This document shows, piece by piece, positions 1-9,849 of a DNA stretch of 64,000 nt; positions within the stretch are counted from its first letter, which is position 1; each line of letters starts with the position of its first letter. The stretch spans positions 806,001 through 870,000 of the forward strand of contig NW_018344285.1 in the NCBI RefSeq assembly GCF_002099425.1, in the 5' to 3' direction. Made by a program: the position numbers and the translations under genes. A model generated the notes under the pieces. The model was given only the letters and a program-made list of their open reading frames with translations, was not told the DNA's origin and made no database searches. The DNA comes from Phascolarctos cinereus (taxonomy: Eukaryota; Chordata; Mammalia; Diprotodontia; Phascolarctidae).

Positions 1-198
1 GTAGCCTTTCTGCTAACTCTACTCTTTCAGGATTTTTCAAACAATGAGGTAATACATAAAGGAAAAGTTTAAAATGCAAGCAGGTTAAAGAATGATAAAA
101 GGCATAAACCCATCAAAGCCAAAAAGTGATTGGGAGGACATGGACCTGTCTTCCAGCAAGAAGTGTGAATATTTGATAAACTTCTATAAGCCTTTGGG

Positions 199-1018
199 TT
201 TTAAATTTTGTCCCCCTCCCTCCCTACCTCTTTCCCCAAGACAGCATACAACCTAATATAGGCTATACATATATACTCCTATCAAAAATATTTTCACATT
301 AGCAATGTTATAAAGAACTAGAACCAATAAGAGAAGCCACAAGAAAAAAAAAAAGGAAACAAAACAGAAGAGAAAGAAAAAAAAAGAGCAAATAGTATGT
401 TTTGATCTGCATTCCAACTCCTTGGTTCTTTCTCTGGATGTGGATAGCATTTTCCATCATGAAACTTTTGAAGATGTCTTAGATTCTTGTGTGATTGAGA
501 AGAGTTAAGTTTATCAAAGCTTGTCATCACACAACGTGGTTGTTAGTGTGTAGAACCTTCTCCTAGTCCTGCTCACTTCATTAAGCATCAATCCATACAA
601 TTCTTTCCAGGTTTTTTTTTTTTAAATCTGCCTGATTGTCATTTCTTCTGGAATAATGTCATTCAATTACATTTATATACCACAACTTGTTCAGCCATTC
701 CCCAGCTGATGGGCATCCCTTCAATTTCTAATTCTTTGCCACCAGAGAAAGAGCTTCTATAAATATTTTTGTACATGTGGATCCTTTTCTAATTTTTATG
801 ATCTCTTTGGGATACAGCCCTAAGAGTATTATTGCTGGGTAAAAGGGTACGCACATTTTTATAGCCCTTTGTGCATAATTCCAAATTGCTCTGCAAAATA
901 GTTGAATCAGTTCACAACTCCATCAACAATGCATAAATGTTTCAAATTTTCCACATCTTCTCCAACATTTATCATTTTCCTGTTTTGTCTGTTAGCCAAT
1001 CTGATAGGTGTGATGAGA
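199..1018 (-). mobile_element. L1 LINE, 3' end fragment
   Basis: Read on the minus strand this is the last ~0.8 kb of a marsupial L1: the end of ORF2 and then the 3' UTR, which lies nearest position 199. The pyrimidine-rich block just after the 3' end and the later ORF2 C-terminal block (around 690-900) recur in the L1 copies at 16.1-16.5 kb and 27.2-27.9 kb. The copy is 5'-truncated near 1018. No convincing target-site duplication was found. Open frames here are antisense artefacts. Confidence 0.85.
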
Positions 1019-1119
1019 TTTGTAATCTGTTACTTCTTTCTTTGGCTTCAGGTTATCACCAGATGTTGGGTAGAGGTGGGAAATGATGATGACCTTCAAT
1101 AGGAGGAATAAAGGAATTC

Positions 1120-1650
1120 TAAACTAGTTGGATTAGAAGAGTCATGACCTTGAGGCCTTTACTGTCTGGTTTGATCTCCTCTAGATCATCTTTCCTAAAT
1201 TACTGAATTCAAAATGAATACAACATTCTAGATGTGATCTAATGGGCAGAGATATCTGGAGTGCCACTATCCCTATTGTCTTTAATGCTGCTTAAGATTG
1301 CCTTAGTGTTTTCTTTTTATTTTCTTTTCTTTTTAAAATGCCGTATCACACTGCTGACTTGTGTATCTTTCAATGAATCTTCTAGATTTTTCTGGATAAA
1401 TTTAAGTCTAACCAAGCCTCCTAATCCTATTCTTGGACATTGATCTTTTGAATTCAAGTGTAAAACTTTATATTTACACCTATTCAATTAAGCTATATAT
1501 TATTAAATTTGACCTTATATTTTAGATTGTCCTTACATCTTATATATTGATAATATCATCTGGTGAGATTGCTATTCCACCCAGATTTTTGACATCTGCA
1601 AACTTGACATCAATGCCTCCTATGACTTTGTCTAAGTCAGTGATAAAACA
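1120..1650. mobile_element. CR1/L3-like LINE fossil
   Basis: A decayed stretch whose later part (about 1355-1650) follows the wording of CR1-family repeats known from amniote genomes, including the block just before 1640 about a small region and AT-rich loop. Recognition is from memory of the consensus; there is no intact reading frame. Orientation was not settled. Confidence 0.4.
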
Positions 1651-1659
1651 CAAGCAAAC

Positions 1660-2384
1660 AAATGCATAAATTATATATGCACCCCACCAAAGATCATTTT
1701 TAGTTCATGTTCTATAATGATTAATGACTATTTTACAGGTTTAGAAACTCAGGAAGCTCTGTATCCAAGTATTGTTTTGTCCATATATCTCTACCAATGA
1801 TTTTAGTATTCAAGAACATTATTCATCAGGTGTATACATTGCATTCCGAAATTGTTCAAGGATAAACCATTCATTTCCTGTTGACCATTTTTATTCTATC
1901 TTCTCTAATTCACTTTTTTCCCATTTTCTTTCTGGGTGGCTAAGCCTGGCTATATCAAGCTATGGAAATTAATGATTAAATTGTTCTTTCCAAAAATAAA
2001 AATCACACATTCAGCTAGAGCTTTATTTCTTCTATATCACTCAGTGGTACATCTTCTATATTACTCACTTCCATATCATTTAGTATAGTGGAAAACATAC
2101 AGAAATAACCCTAACACTTGCAACTTTGACCACTGGTGTCAATAATTTAATTTACCTCTCAATATATACCCATGGTTTCCAACATGCTTACAAACTTTGA
2201 ATCAATTACTATGTCTCGTGATTTGCAAAAGAATAATTGTATAAAGTATCATATCCAAAGATATAGTGGCCAAGATACATAACACAGAATCAAGAATTAG
2301 TGAGTTGTGAATGTTGCTAAATTTAGTGGCCTTTAGTAATTTGCTGAAATGTGACTAATTCAGCATATTGTAATTTTCTTGTTT
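1660..2384. other. No feature recognised
   Basis: AT-rich sequence without a recognisable repeat, exon or RNA gene. The short open frame near 1772-1972 has no family resemblance. Confidence 0.5.
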
Positions 2385-2399
2385 AGAATATACTTTTAT

Positions 2400-2548
2400 G
2401 GGGCACCTAGATGGAGCAGTGGATAGAGCTCTGACCTTGGAGTCAGGAGGACCTGAGTTCAAATCTGGCCTCAGACACTTGACACTTACTAGCTGTGTGA
2501 TCCTAAGCAAGTCACTTAACCCCAATTGCCTCACAAATAAAAAAAAAA
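2400..2548 (+). mobile_element. tRNA-derived CORE-SINE (WSINE/MAR1 type), complete
   Basis: The element has a tRNA-like head with box A and box B-like sequence, the CORE block, and a short conserved 3' end followed by a poly(A) tail to 2548. It is flanked by a 15-bp duplication with one or two differences: AGAATATACTTTTAT at 2385-2399 and AGAATAGACTTTTAC at 2551-2565. This shows L1-type target-primed insertion. An 83-codon open frame across it is not a gene. Confidence 0.9.
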
Positions 2549-2565
2549 GCAGAATAGACTTTTAC

Positions 2566-4569
2566 ATTATTTTACAGCCCTCATCATCTTTTCCCTATTT
2601 GATGAAACATTATGAAGGAATTGCCTGTAGAAATGAAACACTCAAATAGTAAGTTATTTACGTATCAGACATACAAACTACAGCTTCTAAAATAGATCTG
2701 TATGACTGTGCTATACTCTATGTCTTCCTGCTGTGCAATAAGGAATATCTATTGTTAAATGGCTAATAAATTGAAGAGGCTGAAATATAAATACTGCCTA
2801 ATGTAGTTATTTTTCACAAAGACATTTGTATGAAGCTTTTTCAAATGTAAGTAGTTTCGTTTTAGACTTGATTATTCCTTCTGGGTGCTGGCAATCATCT
2901 GAATAATGGTTATTGCATCTTAATGATGACCATTGCAAGTTTCATGTTCATTTCTTACATCCTCAAATACAGTGTTGAGAATGTCAAGGTTGACTGTTCC
3001 ATGAATAATTCAAAATGCTTAGGCCCAGTGTTGCCATTTGGGGATAGTGCTAGGGCCAAGAGTGGGATATAGTTGAAAGTAGCATGGTGAGTAACTCGGA
3101 AGTATGTGTCTAAAGAGAAACCAAAGTTTAAGCTCATTTTTCTCCCCTAACAATATGATTTTTGGAAAATGAAAGAAAAAGCTATGAAGAAATTGAATAG
3201 ATTTTACTACTGAGAAAAGCTTACAGCTAATATCAGTTTATAGCAGGCACATGGATTTTATAAATGGTCTCACTACTAGTTACCCAAGTTGCTAGTGCTG
3301 TCCACAATACTTGCCTCTCCTGAGGTCTTTATCCCCCCCTATAGGTCTGTCAGCAAAATTGAATGGCAGTGTTTGTCTATGAGCATCATCACAACCATGG
3401 TTCTGTGACTCCATGGCCAGGCTCATCAAATGAAGAAAGCATTAACCAATGCCCAAAACATCTACAATAAAAGCAACAGGAATTTAGGAAGCTAGTCATG
3501 TTTATCGCTGTTTTTAATAACTACTCTGTTCTTACTATTCTTACTTTTCAAACGGATTGAAATATTCCTTTTAACTGTTGAACTACAACAATGTGATTCA
3601 GCGAAAATGGTGAAGTAAGCTATCTGCACCAATCCATAATTTCCTTTATGTTTAAGTGTTTTCTAAGGCTGTCTCAGAAATGAAAGCAAGTTACAAATCA
3701 AAGAAACCTATTACATCTAACCCAGTCATTTTCACAGTACAGATTCCTCCCAGTCTAAGTATTTAAAAATCACGCCTATTTTCAAAGAGGAATGATTCTA
3801 TAACTAAATAAATTAACAGTTGGGAATTATTAGCTATGATTCTTTCACTCTACCAGCATTCATTAATGTCCTAGGCTTAATATCTTAAGCCTAGGAAAAC
3901 CAAACCAAACCAAAATGGTTCCTTTACTGAAGGAGCAAAGACCTTGTTTTCTATTGGTTATTTTGCTTAGATTGTTCCTTAGTTTATTGTTGCTGTTACT
4001 GTTGTTGAATAAATGCTAGTTGATAAGTTTCGATATTATAAAATTAGAATCATATTGTTTGTACCACATGGATACATGTGCTTTGCTTCATGACAGTGAA
4101 ATGCTTCAAGTAAAATGTGAATGATCAATTCATCATTTAGAAGTACCTAATATTGTAGTTAACAATTTAAAACTATGTTGCTTTTATCTGTTAGAAAAAC
4201 ATGCATATCACTCTTATCACCAGCTTCTGCAGCAGCAACCAGATAATGGATCTTGGAACAATGTGCCAAGTAATTGGATTGGCAGGATGCCTTTCTGTTG
4301 CTACCAAGGAAGGGCTAATTTGAGCCGCTTACTTCTTAGAACATCCCAAAGCTCTAGAAATAAGGTCTCCCCAGATTGAAAGCCTGCTACCACTCTGGCC
4401 CCCATAGTCATTCATTGTCTAGGACAGAAATTCTTTCAGACATGCTACCTGAGAACTATCCCCTGTGGGTGCTTGTAGCCCCCACCAAATCAGGAGCCAC
4501 AACTACAGAACAAAGAAATTCCTCACAACCTAAAACTTTAGCACTGTCAAATTATTCCATATAAAAATA
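2566..4569. other. No feature recognised
   Basis: About 2 kb of AT-rich single-copy-looking sequence. I see no repeat consensus, splice-bounded open frame or RNA gene that I could defend. Confidence 0.5.
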
Positions 4570-4830
4570 AATGAATGTATATGTGTATATATATATTATA
4601 TATAATATATATATATTATGTATACATAATATATATAATATGCATATATATGTACATATATACATACATATGTACATATATATATACATACATATATGTA
4701 TATATATGTATGTATATATATATACATACATATATATGTATATATGTATATATGTATATATATGTATATATATGTATATATGTATGTATATATATATACA
4801 TACATATATATGTATATATATGTATATATG

Positions 4831-4868
<38 letters not shown>

Positions 4869-4873
4869 TATAT
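4570..4873. repeat. Large (TA/TG/CATA)n alternating microsatellite
   Basis: About 300 bp of almost pure alternating purine-pyrimidine sequence, a mixture of TATA, TATG and CATA units. All the overlapping Tyr/Ile-rich open frames on both strands come from this low-complexity DNA. It can form cruciform or Z-like structures. Confidence 0.95.
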
Positions 4874-4994
4874 CTATCTTTTGTGAATGGAAATAGATTA
4901 AAGAAGATACATTACCAAGTGATTTGCTGCTCTATCTTGGGGACCACTGGATCTACAATCTAACTTATACATGAAATCTTCCATATATATTGTC

Positions 4995-5070
4995 TTCTAT
5001 TAATATGTGAACTCTTTTAGAGAAAGAAACACCTTGCTTTTCTATTTGTATCCCTAGTATTTAATATAGT
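4995..5070 (+). mobile_element. L2 3' end fragment
   Basis: Short match to the L2 3' end, the 'gaactct-ttagag...' block followed by a 'tatttgtatccc' block. Diverged and without a clear boundary. Confidence 0.4.
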
Positions 5071-5499
5071 AGTATTTAGTGAATTAGTAAATAATTATAT
5101 TTAATATAACGTTTAGTAAGTGCTTTGTAAACATTTTTCCATTCATTAATTTATTCATTATTTTTGTTAGATTTATATACTTCTGTTGAGCTAAAAATGT
5201 ATCTGTACTTACTTGTTTTCCTTAAATGCTCACATGATCCTGCCTCCAGTTGAGTCTATTTTATTAAGTAAACTCCAGCCCACAATTTTGTCTCACTGCC
5301 AATATTTCCTAACTGTCAGGTTGTTCTTTCTTAAATTCTAATTAGAGAATAAACGTAAAACTCATTTTTTGGTATTTAAGTCTGTTATTGTCATTAAGTC
5401 CATTTTGTGACTATCAACTTTTTCAGGCTTTCTACATATTAAATAAGGCATATTCCTACTCTCTGAAATATTGGAATGCCCCTAAAATGCCCAGACTTT

Positions 5500-5645
5500 T
5501 CTGTTTATATTCTTCTGGTCACGTTGTTTGCAATTCCTAAAATGTTCTTCTTCACCCTTTTCACTCTTTGGATTCCTATTTATCTTTTAAAACCTAACTA
5601 AAATCCTATCTCTAAAGACACTCTTCTATCTCCTCCTCTTCATAA
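5500..5645 (+). mobile_element. L2 fragment
   Basis: Resembles the L2 sequence between the end of the ORF and the 3' UTR: a pyrimidine-rich run with a 'cttttaaaacctaactaaaatcc'-like block. It is highly decayed. Confidence 0.4.
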
Positions 5646-5711
5646 AAATAATTACAATATATATGTATATGAATGTATACATACATACATACATATGTAC
5701 GTATTGCCTAT

Positions 5712-5938
5712 TGTGTGACAGATGCTGTACTAAATTCTTTACAAATAATATCTCATTTGGTCTTCATAACAACCCTCTGACGTAAGTAGTATTTTCCCTG
5801 TTTTATAAATGAGGAAACTTAAGCTAACATTTTAAGTGATTTGCCCAAGGTCACACAGCTAGCAAGTGTCTTAGGTCAGATTTGAACTGAGGTCCTTCTG
5901 ACTCTAGGGTTGGTTCTCTATCGTTCCACTTTGCTGCT
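5712..5938 (-). mobile_element. MIR/MAR-type CORE-SINE
   Basis: Minus-strand CORE-SINE. On the plus strand it reads from the MIR-type tail through the CORE block (TGAGGAAACT, around 5810) and the reversed tRNA-like head (TTTGAACTGAGGTCC, around 5880) to about 5938, next to the CAG/CTG repeat. About 225 bp, moderately diverged. Confidence 0.8.
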
Positions 5939-5992
5939 ATTGCTGTTACTGCTGCTAGTAGCAACAGCAGCAGCAGCAGCAGCAGTAGTAAG
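5931..5992. repeat. CTG/CAG trinucleotide hairpin repeat
   Basis: An imperfect CTG arm (5931-5957) is followed by an AGTAGCAA turn and at least seven CAG units to about 5986. The arms are complementary, so either strand can fold into a hairpin. It abuts the 5' end of a minus-strand SINE. Confidence 0.85.
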
Positions 5993-6039
5993 TTGAGGCT
6001 GCAGAGAATATTGACAACTACATAGGAAAGAAGTTATTG

Positions 6040-6440
6040 GAACAAGACAAGACCCTGAGGTGAAAGAATGTGAAAAAATATAACACATTCTAGAGATGAA
6101 AAGTATCCCTTATTAGCAGAAGACAATGTTGAGTCCATGGTAAAGCTGGTGGTTCAACAGAGCTGGAACATAAAGCTTATAAATAGGAAACATATCAATT
6201 AAGTCAGAAAAGGTAGATAGAAGTCATGTTGTACAGCTCTAAATGCCAAGCTGAGAAATTTGTATTTTATTCCAAAGGCAATAGGAAGTACCTGAAGATT
6301 TTTGAGCAGTTGAATTGTCCAACTTGTAGTTCAAGATTATTTTGGCAGCTCTGTGAAGGACAAATTGGACAACAGAAGACTGAAAGCAAAGGATACAATT
6401 GGGAAGTATCTAGTAGTACAAATGAAAGGTGATGAAGGGT
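6040..6440 (-). mobile_element. L2 LINE fragment
   Basis: Matches the L2 3' portion read in reverse, including the block equivalent to 'aaatgccaaac...' near 6240 and the 'ttttggcagctctgtg' block near 6340 that also appears at 26.7-26.8 kb. No coding motif survives. Confidence 0.6.
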
Positions 6441-6479
6441 TGATTTGGGTTAATAGTTATACATACGGAGAGAGAAGTA

Positions 6480-6720
6480 CATATGTGAAAGATGATATGA
6501 AAGACTCAAGTGGAGCGTCATGAAAAATGTGACGAAAATAACTTTCATCTGGTAAGGAGGAGAGAAGTAAAAGAAGAAATTATCCATGAAAGAGGTGGCA
6601 TCTGAATTTAGCCTTAAAGAAAGAAAGAGATTGCAAAAAACAGAGAAAAGGAAGGATAACATTCCAGGCATGAGATGACATGAATAAAAGCATAAAAAAG
6701 AAAGAGGAAAGAATAGAAAG
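6480..6720 (-). mobile_element. L2 LINE fragment, second piece
   Basis: Contains the L2 blocks around 'gaggtggcatctgaattta' (near 6593) and 'cattccaggcatga' (near 6660). In an unbroken minus-strand L2 these would lie to the left of the blocks at 6040-6440, so this is a separate or rearranged copy. The 148-codon antisense frame (6450-6896) is not a gene. Confidence 0.6.
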
Positions 6721-6794
6721 GGAAGAAGTAGGTTAATTGGAATGTTTTGGGACATGGTACTAATTAAAATATAGCACAGATATATAAATATTAA

Positions 6795-6995
6795 ATATGA
6801 GAGACAGGGTGGTATAATGGAAAGGGAGCTAACTTTGCCCTCAAGAGGTCTCAGTTTAAATCCTGGCTTTGGTACTATATATGTGACCTTGGGCAAGTCA
6901 CTTTACTTTTGTCATGTAGGCCTCACCTTTTGCAGAATAAAATGAAACTGTTGAATCAGATCTCCAAGGTCCATTCCACCTCCAAATTTATGAGC
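6795..6995 (+). mobile_element. MIR3-like CORE-SINE
   Basis: tRNA-like head at about 6805, CORE block with GTGACCTTGGGCAAGTCACT at 6881-6900, and a tail of the type shared with CR1/L3 (GATCTCCAAGGTCCATTCCA, near 6960). Confidence 0.75.
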
Positions 6996-7352
6996 CTGAT
7001 ATTTTTAAGTTTATCTTTAAAAACAAAATTAAAAAAGCATGTTATATAGGTTAAATTGATTTCAGATATTAACAAAAAACCTACAACACCCAAGGTACTT
7101 TAAGAATGAGAAATTCTCATATGGAACAGAAATTTCCCCTATCTACTTCATACGTAAACAAATTCAACAAAACTTAACTAATTATACACAAGTATACATA
7201 GTTCAAATATTAATAAAGGACATTTTTATCCACATTCAAAAATAAGTAGAAATTTGTTTTATTGACTCCCACTAAACTGTACCATGTGCTAATCAAACTA
7301 TCTCTGTTTCTCAGACAACTGCCCATACTAATATTACTCTCATTTTCCTCTT
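6996..7352. other. No feature recognised
   Basis: AT-rich spacer up to the 5' end of the L1 at 7353. Nothing assigned. Confidence 0.5.
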
Positions 7353-7514
7353 CCGGGAGCCAAGATGGTGGAGTGAAAAGGTAGTCGCTCTCACTCTCCC
7401 CTATTAAATTTCTAAAAACCCAGAAAATACCACCCCAGAAAAAAAGCTCTGGAACAGCTGAACTAGAAGGAAGATGGGGAGCAGCAGTGCAGCAGCCCAG
7501 CAAACGGGTGTCCC

Positions 7515-8090
7515 AGTGCCTCAGCAAAAATAACAGAGGCAGAACTACAAGGGGCCTCAGGGGGAGAAGTACCCTGCAGCATCCATCTGAAAGGAGGTGA
7601 AGAAAACAACCTAAAGGCTTCCTAAAGCCCTGGCCTTGCTGATTCCAACCCAACACCAGGTGAGCTGTCGGAGCCCTGCAGCCTCCAATTGTGAAGAAAT
7701 CCTGAAGCCCAGGTGGCAGAACAGGCAAATACCAACACCTGGACCTCTGAGTGCCTCACTGAGGGTGGTGGGGGGGAGATAGGGGACTGGTGGAAACCAG
7801 TTCAGAAAACCACCAGGAGCCTCGGCACTAGACCAGAAAAGGAATCTCCTAGTGCATTAGCAGAAATGAGGGAGACAACACTGCACGGGGCCCCAGGCAG
7901 GTAAACACCCTGCAGCACCCATCTAAAAGGAGCTGAAGAAAGCTAAAGGAAAGGAAAAGCAGGCAACCTAGAATTGCCTGAAAGTTCCAGCCTTGCTGAT
8001 TCCAGCCCAACAAGAGGTAAGCTGCCAGAAACCTACAGCCTCCAATTGCCAAGAAAAGAGGCCCCAGAACACAAAGCCAGTGACCAAGAC
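7515..8090 (+). repeat. Two tandem ~336-bp units in the L1 5' UTR
   Basis: AGTGCCTCAGCA at 7515 and AGTGCATTAGCA at 7851 begin two parallel series of matching blocks. These include ACCCTGCAGCA, CATCTGAAAGGAGGTGAAG against CATCTAAAAGGAGCTGAAG, CCTTGCTGATTCCAACCC against CCTTGCTGATTCCAGCCC, and GCAGCCTCCAATTG against ACAGCCTCCAATTG. The offset is 336 bp. Tandem promoter units (monomers) are known in rodent L1; whether these act as promoter units is inference. Confidence 0.75.
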
Positions 8091-8183
8091 CTAGGCTCCC
8101 AACACAAGAAGCTTGGGTCAGTACCCTCTGTTCCCCAGCAGGAGAGCTCAATCTCTTTAAAGGCCAGGGAATAAAGAAACACC

Positions 8184-9237
8184 ATGAGTAAAAAGAAACA
8201 TACCATAGATTCATATTATGAGAAGAGTGAAGATCAAGACAGAAATTCTGAAGAGGACAACATTGTCAACAAACCCACATCTGCAACAACAAAAGGGAAT
8301 ATGAACTGGTCTGAAGCCCAAAAAGCCTTCTTAGAAGAGCTCAAGAAGGATTTTAATAGTCAAATGAGAGAGGTAGAAGAGTCCTTCAAAAATACAATTG
8401 GCCAATTGGAAAAAAATACACTGAAGAAAACAAGTCCCTAAAAAACACAATTGGCCAATTGAAGAAGGAAGACAAAAACTAACAGAAGAGTACACTGAAG
8501 AAAACAAGTCCCTAAAAAACACAATTGGCCAATTGAAGAAGGAAGTACAAAAACTAACAGAAGAAAACAATCTGTTAAAAACTAGAATTGGACAAATGGA
8601 AACTAATGTCTCTATGAGAGAGCAAGAATCAGTCAAACAGAAACAAAAAAAATGAAAAAATAGATGAAAATGTAAAATACCTCATCAGTAAAAATACTGA
8701 CCTGGAAAATCAATTCAGGAGAGACAATTTAAAAATTATTGGACTACCTGAAAATCATGATGAAAAAAAGAGCCTGGACAGTATCTTTCAGGAAATCATA
8801 AAGGAAAACTGCCCAGAAGTCCTAGAACCAGAAGGGAAAATAACCATAGAAAGAATCCACCAATCACCACCTGAAAGAGATCCCAAATTGACAACGCCAA
8901 GAATATAATAGCAAAATTCCAAAATTACCAGATGAAAGAGAAGGTGCTGCAAGCAGCCAGAAAGAAACAATTTAAATATCATGGAACCACAGTCAGGATT
9001 ACACAGGACCTTGCAGCTTCTACATTAAAAGACCGCAGGGCATGGAACATGATATTCCGTAAGGCAAAGGAGCTTGGAATGCAGCCAAGGATCAATTACC
9101 CAGCAAAAATGAGCATCATTTTTCAAGGGAGGAGGTGGATATTCAATGAAATAGGAGACTTCCAAACTTTCCTGATAAAAAGACCAGAGCTCAACAAAAA
9201 ATTTGATCTTCAAGTACAGGACTCAAGAAGGACTTAA
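8184..9237 (+). pseudogene. L1 ORF1 (ORF1p), frame broken
   Basis: ORF1p is the trimeric RNA-binding chaperone of the L1 RNP. The ATG at 8184 opens a lysine-rich N-terminus (MSKKKHTIDSYYEKSED), then a coiled coil (about 8310-8640), an RRM-like region (RRDNLKIIGLPENHD, near 8719-8763), and a C-terminal domain ending at TAA 9235-9237. The C-terminal open segment begins at 8932. The frame shifts inside the coiled coil, where one tandem copy has lost a base (period 74 instead of 75), at an A-run near 8645, and again near 8885-8895. The later domains look little decayed. It is not a host gene. Confidence 0.88.
8417..8570 (+). repeat. ~75-bp tandem duplication in the ORF1 coiled coil
   Basis: The block starting TACACTGAAGAAAACAAGTC at 8417 recurs at 8491, and the following block (AACACAATTGGCCAATTGAA) is repeated with it. 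The spacing is 74 bp. The second copy has one extra T (GGAAGTACAAA against GGAAGACAAA), so the original unit was probably 75 bp, that is 25 codons. Confidence 0.85.
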
Positions 9238-9849
9238 AAAGGTAAATGGGACAGAAAGATACAATATGTTGTTAATAAGGGGGGGGCTGTTTAAACCCCT
9301 ACAAGGGAATATGAGACTTGCAACCCTTGAGAACTGTATTGTTATTACACCTTGTTAAAGGAGTATACATAAAGAGGGTGGATATTAGTTGACTTTGATG
9401 TAATGATAAAAAAAAATCTAATCAAGTGGGTTAAATGGATCCAAATAAGTGGATCAATCTGATCTTAGAAAATGTACTGAGAAAGGAGGAGGCAGACAAG
9501 GGTAAATTACATTACAGGAAAAGACACAAATCCTATTACAGCAGAGGGAAAGAGGGAGGGGGGAGCATTGTTTGAACCTTACTCTCATCAGATTTGGCTC
9601 AAGGGCAACATAATCAGTTAGGTATAGAAATCTAACTTGCCCTATAGGCAGTAGGAGGAAAAGGGAAAGAAAAAGGGGAAAAGAAAGGAGGGGGAAAGAA
9701 GGGAGGGAAGAAGCAGTAAGACTAAAGGGGAAGAAAAGGGAAAGGGATAATAAAAGGGGGGGGACTGAAGGAGGCGGTGGTCAAAAGCAAAACACTAGTG
9801 AAGGGGGAAAGGAAAAAGGAGAAAGAAAAGCATAAATGGGGGGGAAAGG
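9238..9849 (+). other. L1 inter-ORF spacer, purine- and G-rich
   Basis: Lies between the ORF1 stop and the ORF2 ATG. From about 9540 to 9850 the sense strand is mostly purine, with several G runs of four to seven. The same spacer is recognisable, inverted, at 13.5-14.1 kb and 17.0-17.6 kb, so it is a genuine part of this L1 lineage. Confidence 0.75.

Noticed and set aside
2400-2475. tRNA gene-like sequence (also at 44839, 52738, 31429)
   Set aside because: These are the tRNA-derived heads of SINEs with CORE and A-rich tails; no intact cloverleaf was traced.
4571-4963. Long Tyr/Ile-rich open frames on both strands
   Set aside because: They are translations of a TA/CATA microsatellite, with period-driven composition and no domain.
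6450-6896. A 148-codon minus-strand open frame
   Set aside because: It lies over an L2 fragment and a SINE and has only hydrophobic low-complexity composition.
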